A program made the position numbers and the translations under genes. The notes under the pieces were generated by a model that saw nothing but the letters and a program-made list of their open reading frames with translations, ran no database searches and was not told the origin of the DNA. From a virus, in the IMG/VR virus record IMGVR_UViG_3300023242_000284, positions 1 through 20,200 of that record: a stretch of 20,200 bases of DNA; one strand, given 5' to 3'. Shown here piece by piece: positions 19,692-20,200 of the stretch. How positions within the stretch are numbered: the first letter of the stretch is position 1; each line of letters opens with the position of its first letter.

Positions 19692-20093
19692 TTACAATTC
19701 CTTACGTGCTAATGTCCAACTTGCGGACCAATCTTTTAGAACTCTCAGCCAACCCTTGCGGAAATATCCTTCAAGGTGAGAGCAACCGTTTTCTTTTGCC
19801 CATGCCCCAATATAGTCTTGGAACATTATCCAATCTTTGTAACCACTGCCCGCTAAGTATAATACTGCACAAACTTTAAGCCTTGGGTAGGTTACAATCT
19901 GCGTCGTGCAAACGGCCCTTATTTTTTCTTCGTCGAAGGCTATCCACAATTGAATTTTGCCCTTTGAAATATACTCGTATAGGTCAACTGTTAAAAACTC
20001 TTTCCCCCTGTCCGTCGCTCGTTTTAGTATTGGCTCCGCTTCCGACCAGTAAAGGTCTATTTCGTCAGACGGGATTCCTGTAATCTTAACCAA
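19692..20093 (-). CDS. Small GNAT-fold-like internal virion protein
   Basis: The 133-residue protein looks like an acyltransferase-fold protein: LWIAFDEEKIRAVCTTQIVT and LKVCAVLYLAGSGYKDWIMF give the paired strands, and CSHLEGYFRKGWLRVLKDW the C-terminal part. No convincing acetyl-CoA loop (Q/RxxGxG/A) is seen. In T7-like podoviruses a small GNAT-related protein (gp13) stands just before the larger internal proteins, and the same place and size occur here. The only start near the frame's 5' end is TTG, overlapping the upstream stop, so translation is probably coupled. Confidence 0.65.
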   Translation of the reverse strand: MVKITGIPSDEIDLYWSEAEPILKRATDRGKEFLTVDLYEYISKGKIQLWIAFDEEKIRAVCTTQIVTYPRLKVCAVLYLAGSGYKDWIMFQDYIGAWAKENGCSHLEGYFRKGWLRVLKDWSASWTLARKEL

Positions 20094-20200
20094 AAGCAGT
20101 CAACAGGCCAACGCCCGTCAAAGCTGCCCAACCTAATGGACCCATCCCAAGAAATGCTGGGGCAGCAGCAGCCAAAGACCCTCCAGCAGCCAAAGGCGCA
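20086..20200 (-). CDS. C-terminal end of an upstream late gene (partial)
   Basis: An open frame enters from the right edge and stops at 20086-20088. The 37 residues seen are Ala/Gly/Leu-rich and hydrophobic (AAAAPAFLGMGPLGWAALTG, then VGLLTAFG). Its stop overlaps the TTG start of the following gene. The composition fits a virion protein with a membrane-active or disordered end; nothing more can be said. Confidence 0.55.
   Translation of the reverse strand, partial: APLAAGGSLAAAAPAFLGMGPLGWAALTGVGLLTAFG

Overview
The window is a piece of a tailed dsDNA bacteriophage genome, most likely a podovirus. Every stretch is packed with short, overlapping genes (ATGA and TAATG junctions) and no cellular gene is recognisable. 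The virion proteins at the right end (a small GNAT-like protein followed by three Gly/Ala/Gln-rich proteins and a fibre) look like the internal or ejection proteins and tail fibre of T7-like or P22-like podoviruses. The early half has a temperate-style control region with a Cro-like regulator. No integrase, terminase, capsid or polymerase gene lies in this window. The host cannot be read directly. A 3-TM holin of the type found in alphaproteobacterial phages and gene transfer agents hints at that class, but this is weak.

Layout. (1) 4573 down to 12, leftward early operon: Cro-like regulator, DUF1064 nuclease, unknown, DnaA domain-IV-like protein, winged-helix replication initiator (lambda O role), helicase-loader-like protein, then a run of small unknowns, a DUF6378-like protein and an orphan adenine DNA methyltransferase. 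(2) 4574-4690, divergent control region with palindromes and promoters. (3) 4691-8614, rightward recombination operon: three small genes, ERF annealing protein, YqaJ exonuclease, SSB, HNH/DUF968-like nuclease, zinc ribbon, tiny membrane peptide, NinB. (4) 8679-11292, rightward accessory operon behind its own operator and promoter: tiny proteins, an Ala/Ser-repeat protein, an XRE regulator and a small conserved phage protein. (5) 20200 down to 11196, leftward late genes: ejection or structural proteins, tail fibre, membrane and lipoprotein pair (possible spanin), HTH-metallophosphoesterase, M15 endolysin, 3-TM holin, a paralogue of the last conserved rightward protein, and a small membrane protein. 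The rightward and leftward units converge and overlap at about 11.2 kb.

How it fits together. The operator-like sequence TTTGCA-N6-TGCAAA occurs exactly twice as far as I can see, in the divergent control region and over the promoter of the accessory operon. One repressor probably controls both. The replication initiator gene carries 11-bp iterons that ignore the reading frame, the best candidate for the phage origin. A rightward intrinsic terminator sits between two leftward replication genes, which suggests an antisense transcript comparable in position to lambda OOP RNA. These regulatory and DNA-level signals, together with the paralogue pair at the convergent junction, are the most interesting parts of the window. 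All functional statements come from reading motifs by eye; no database search was possible.
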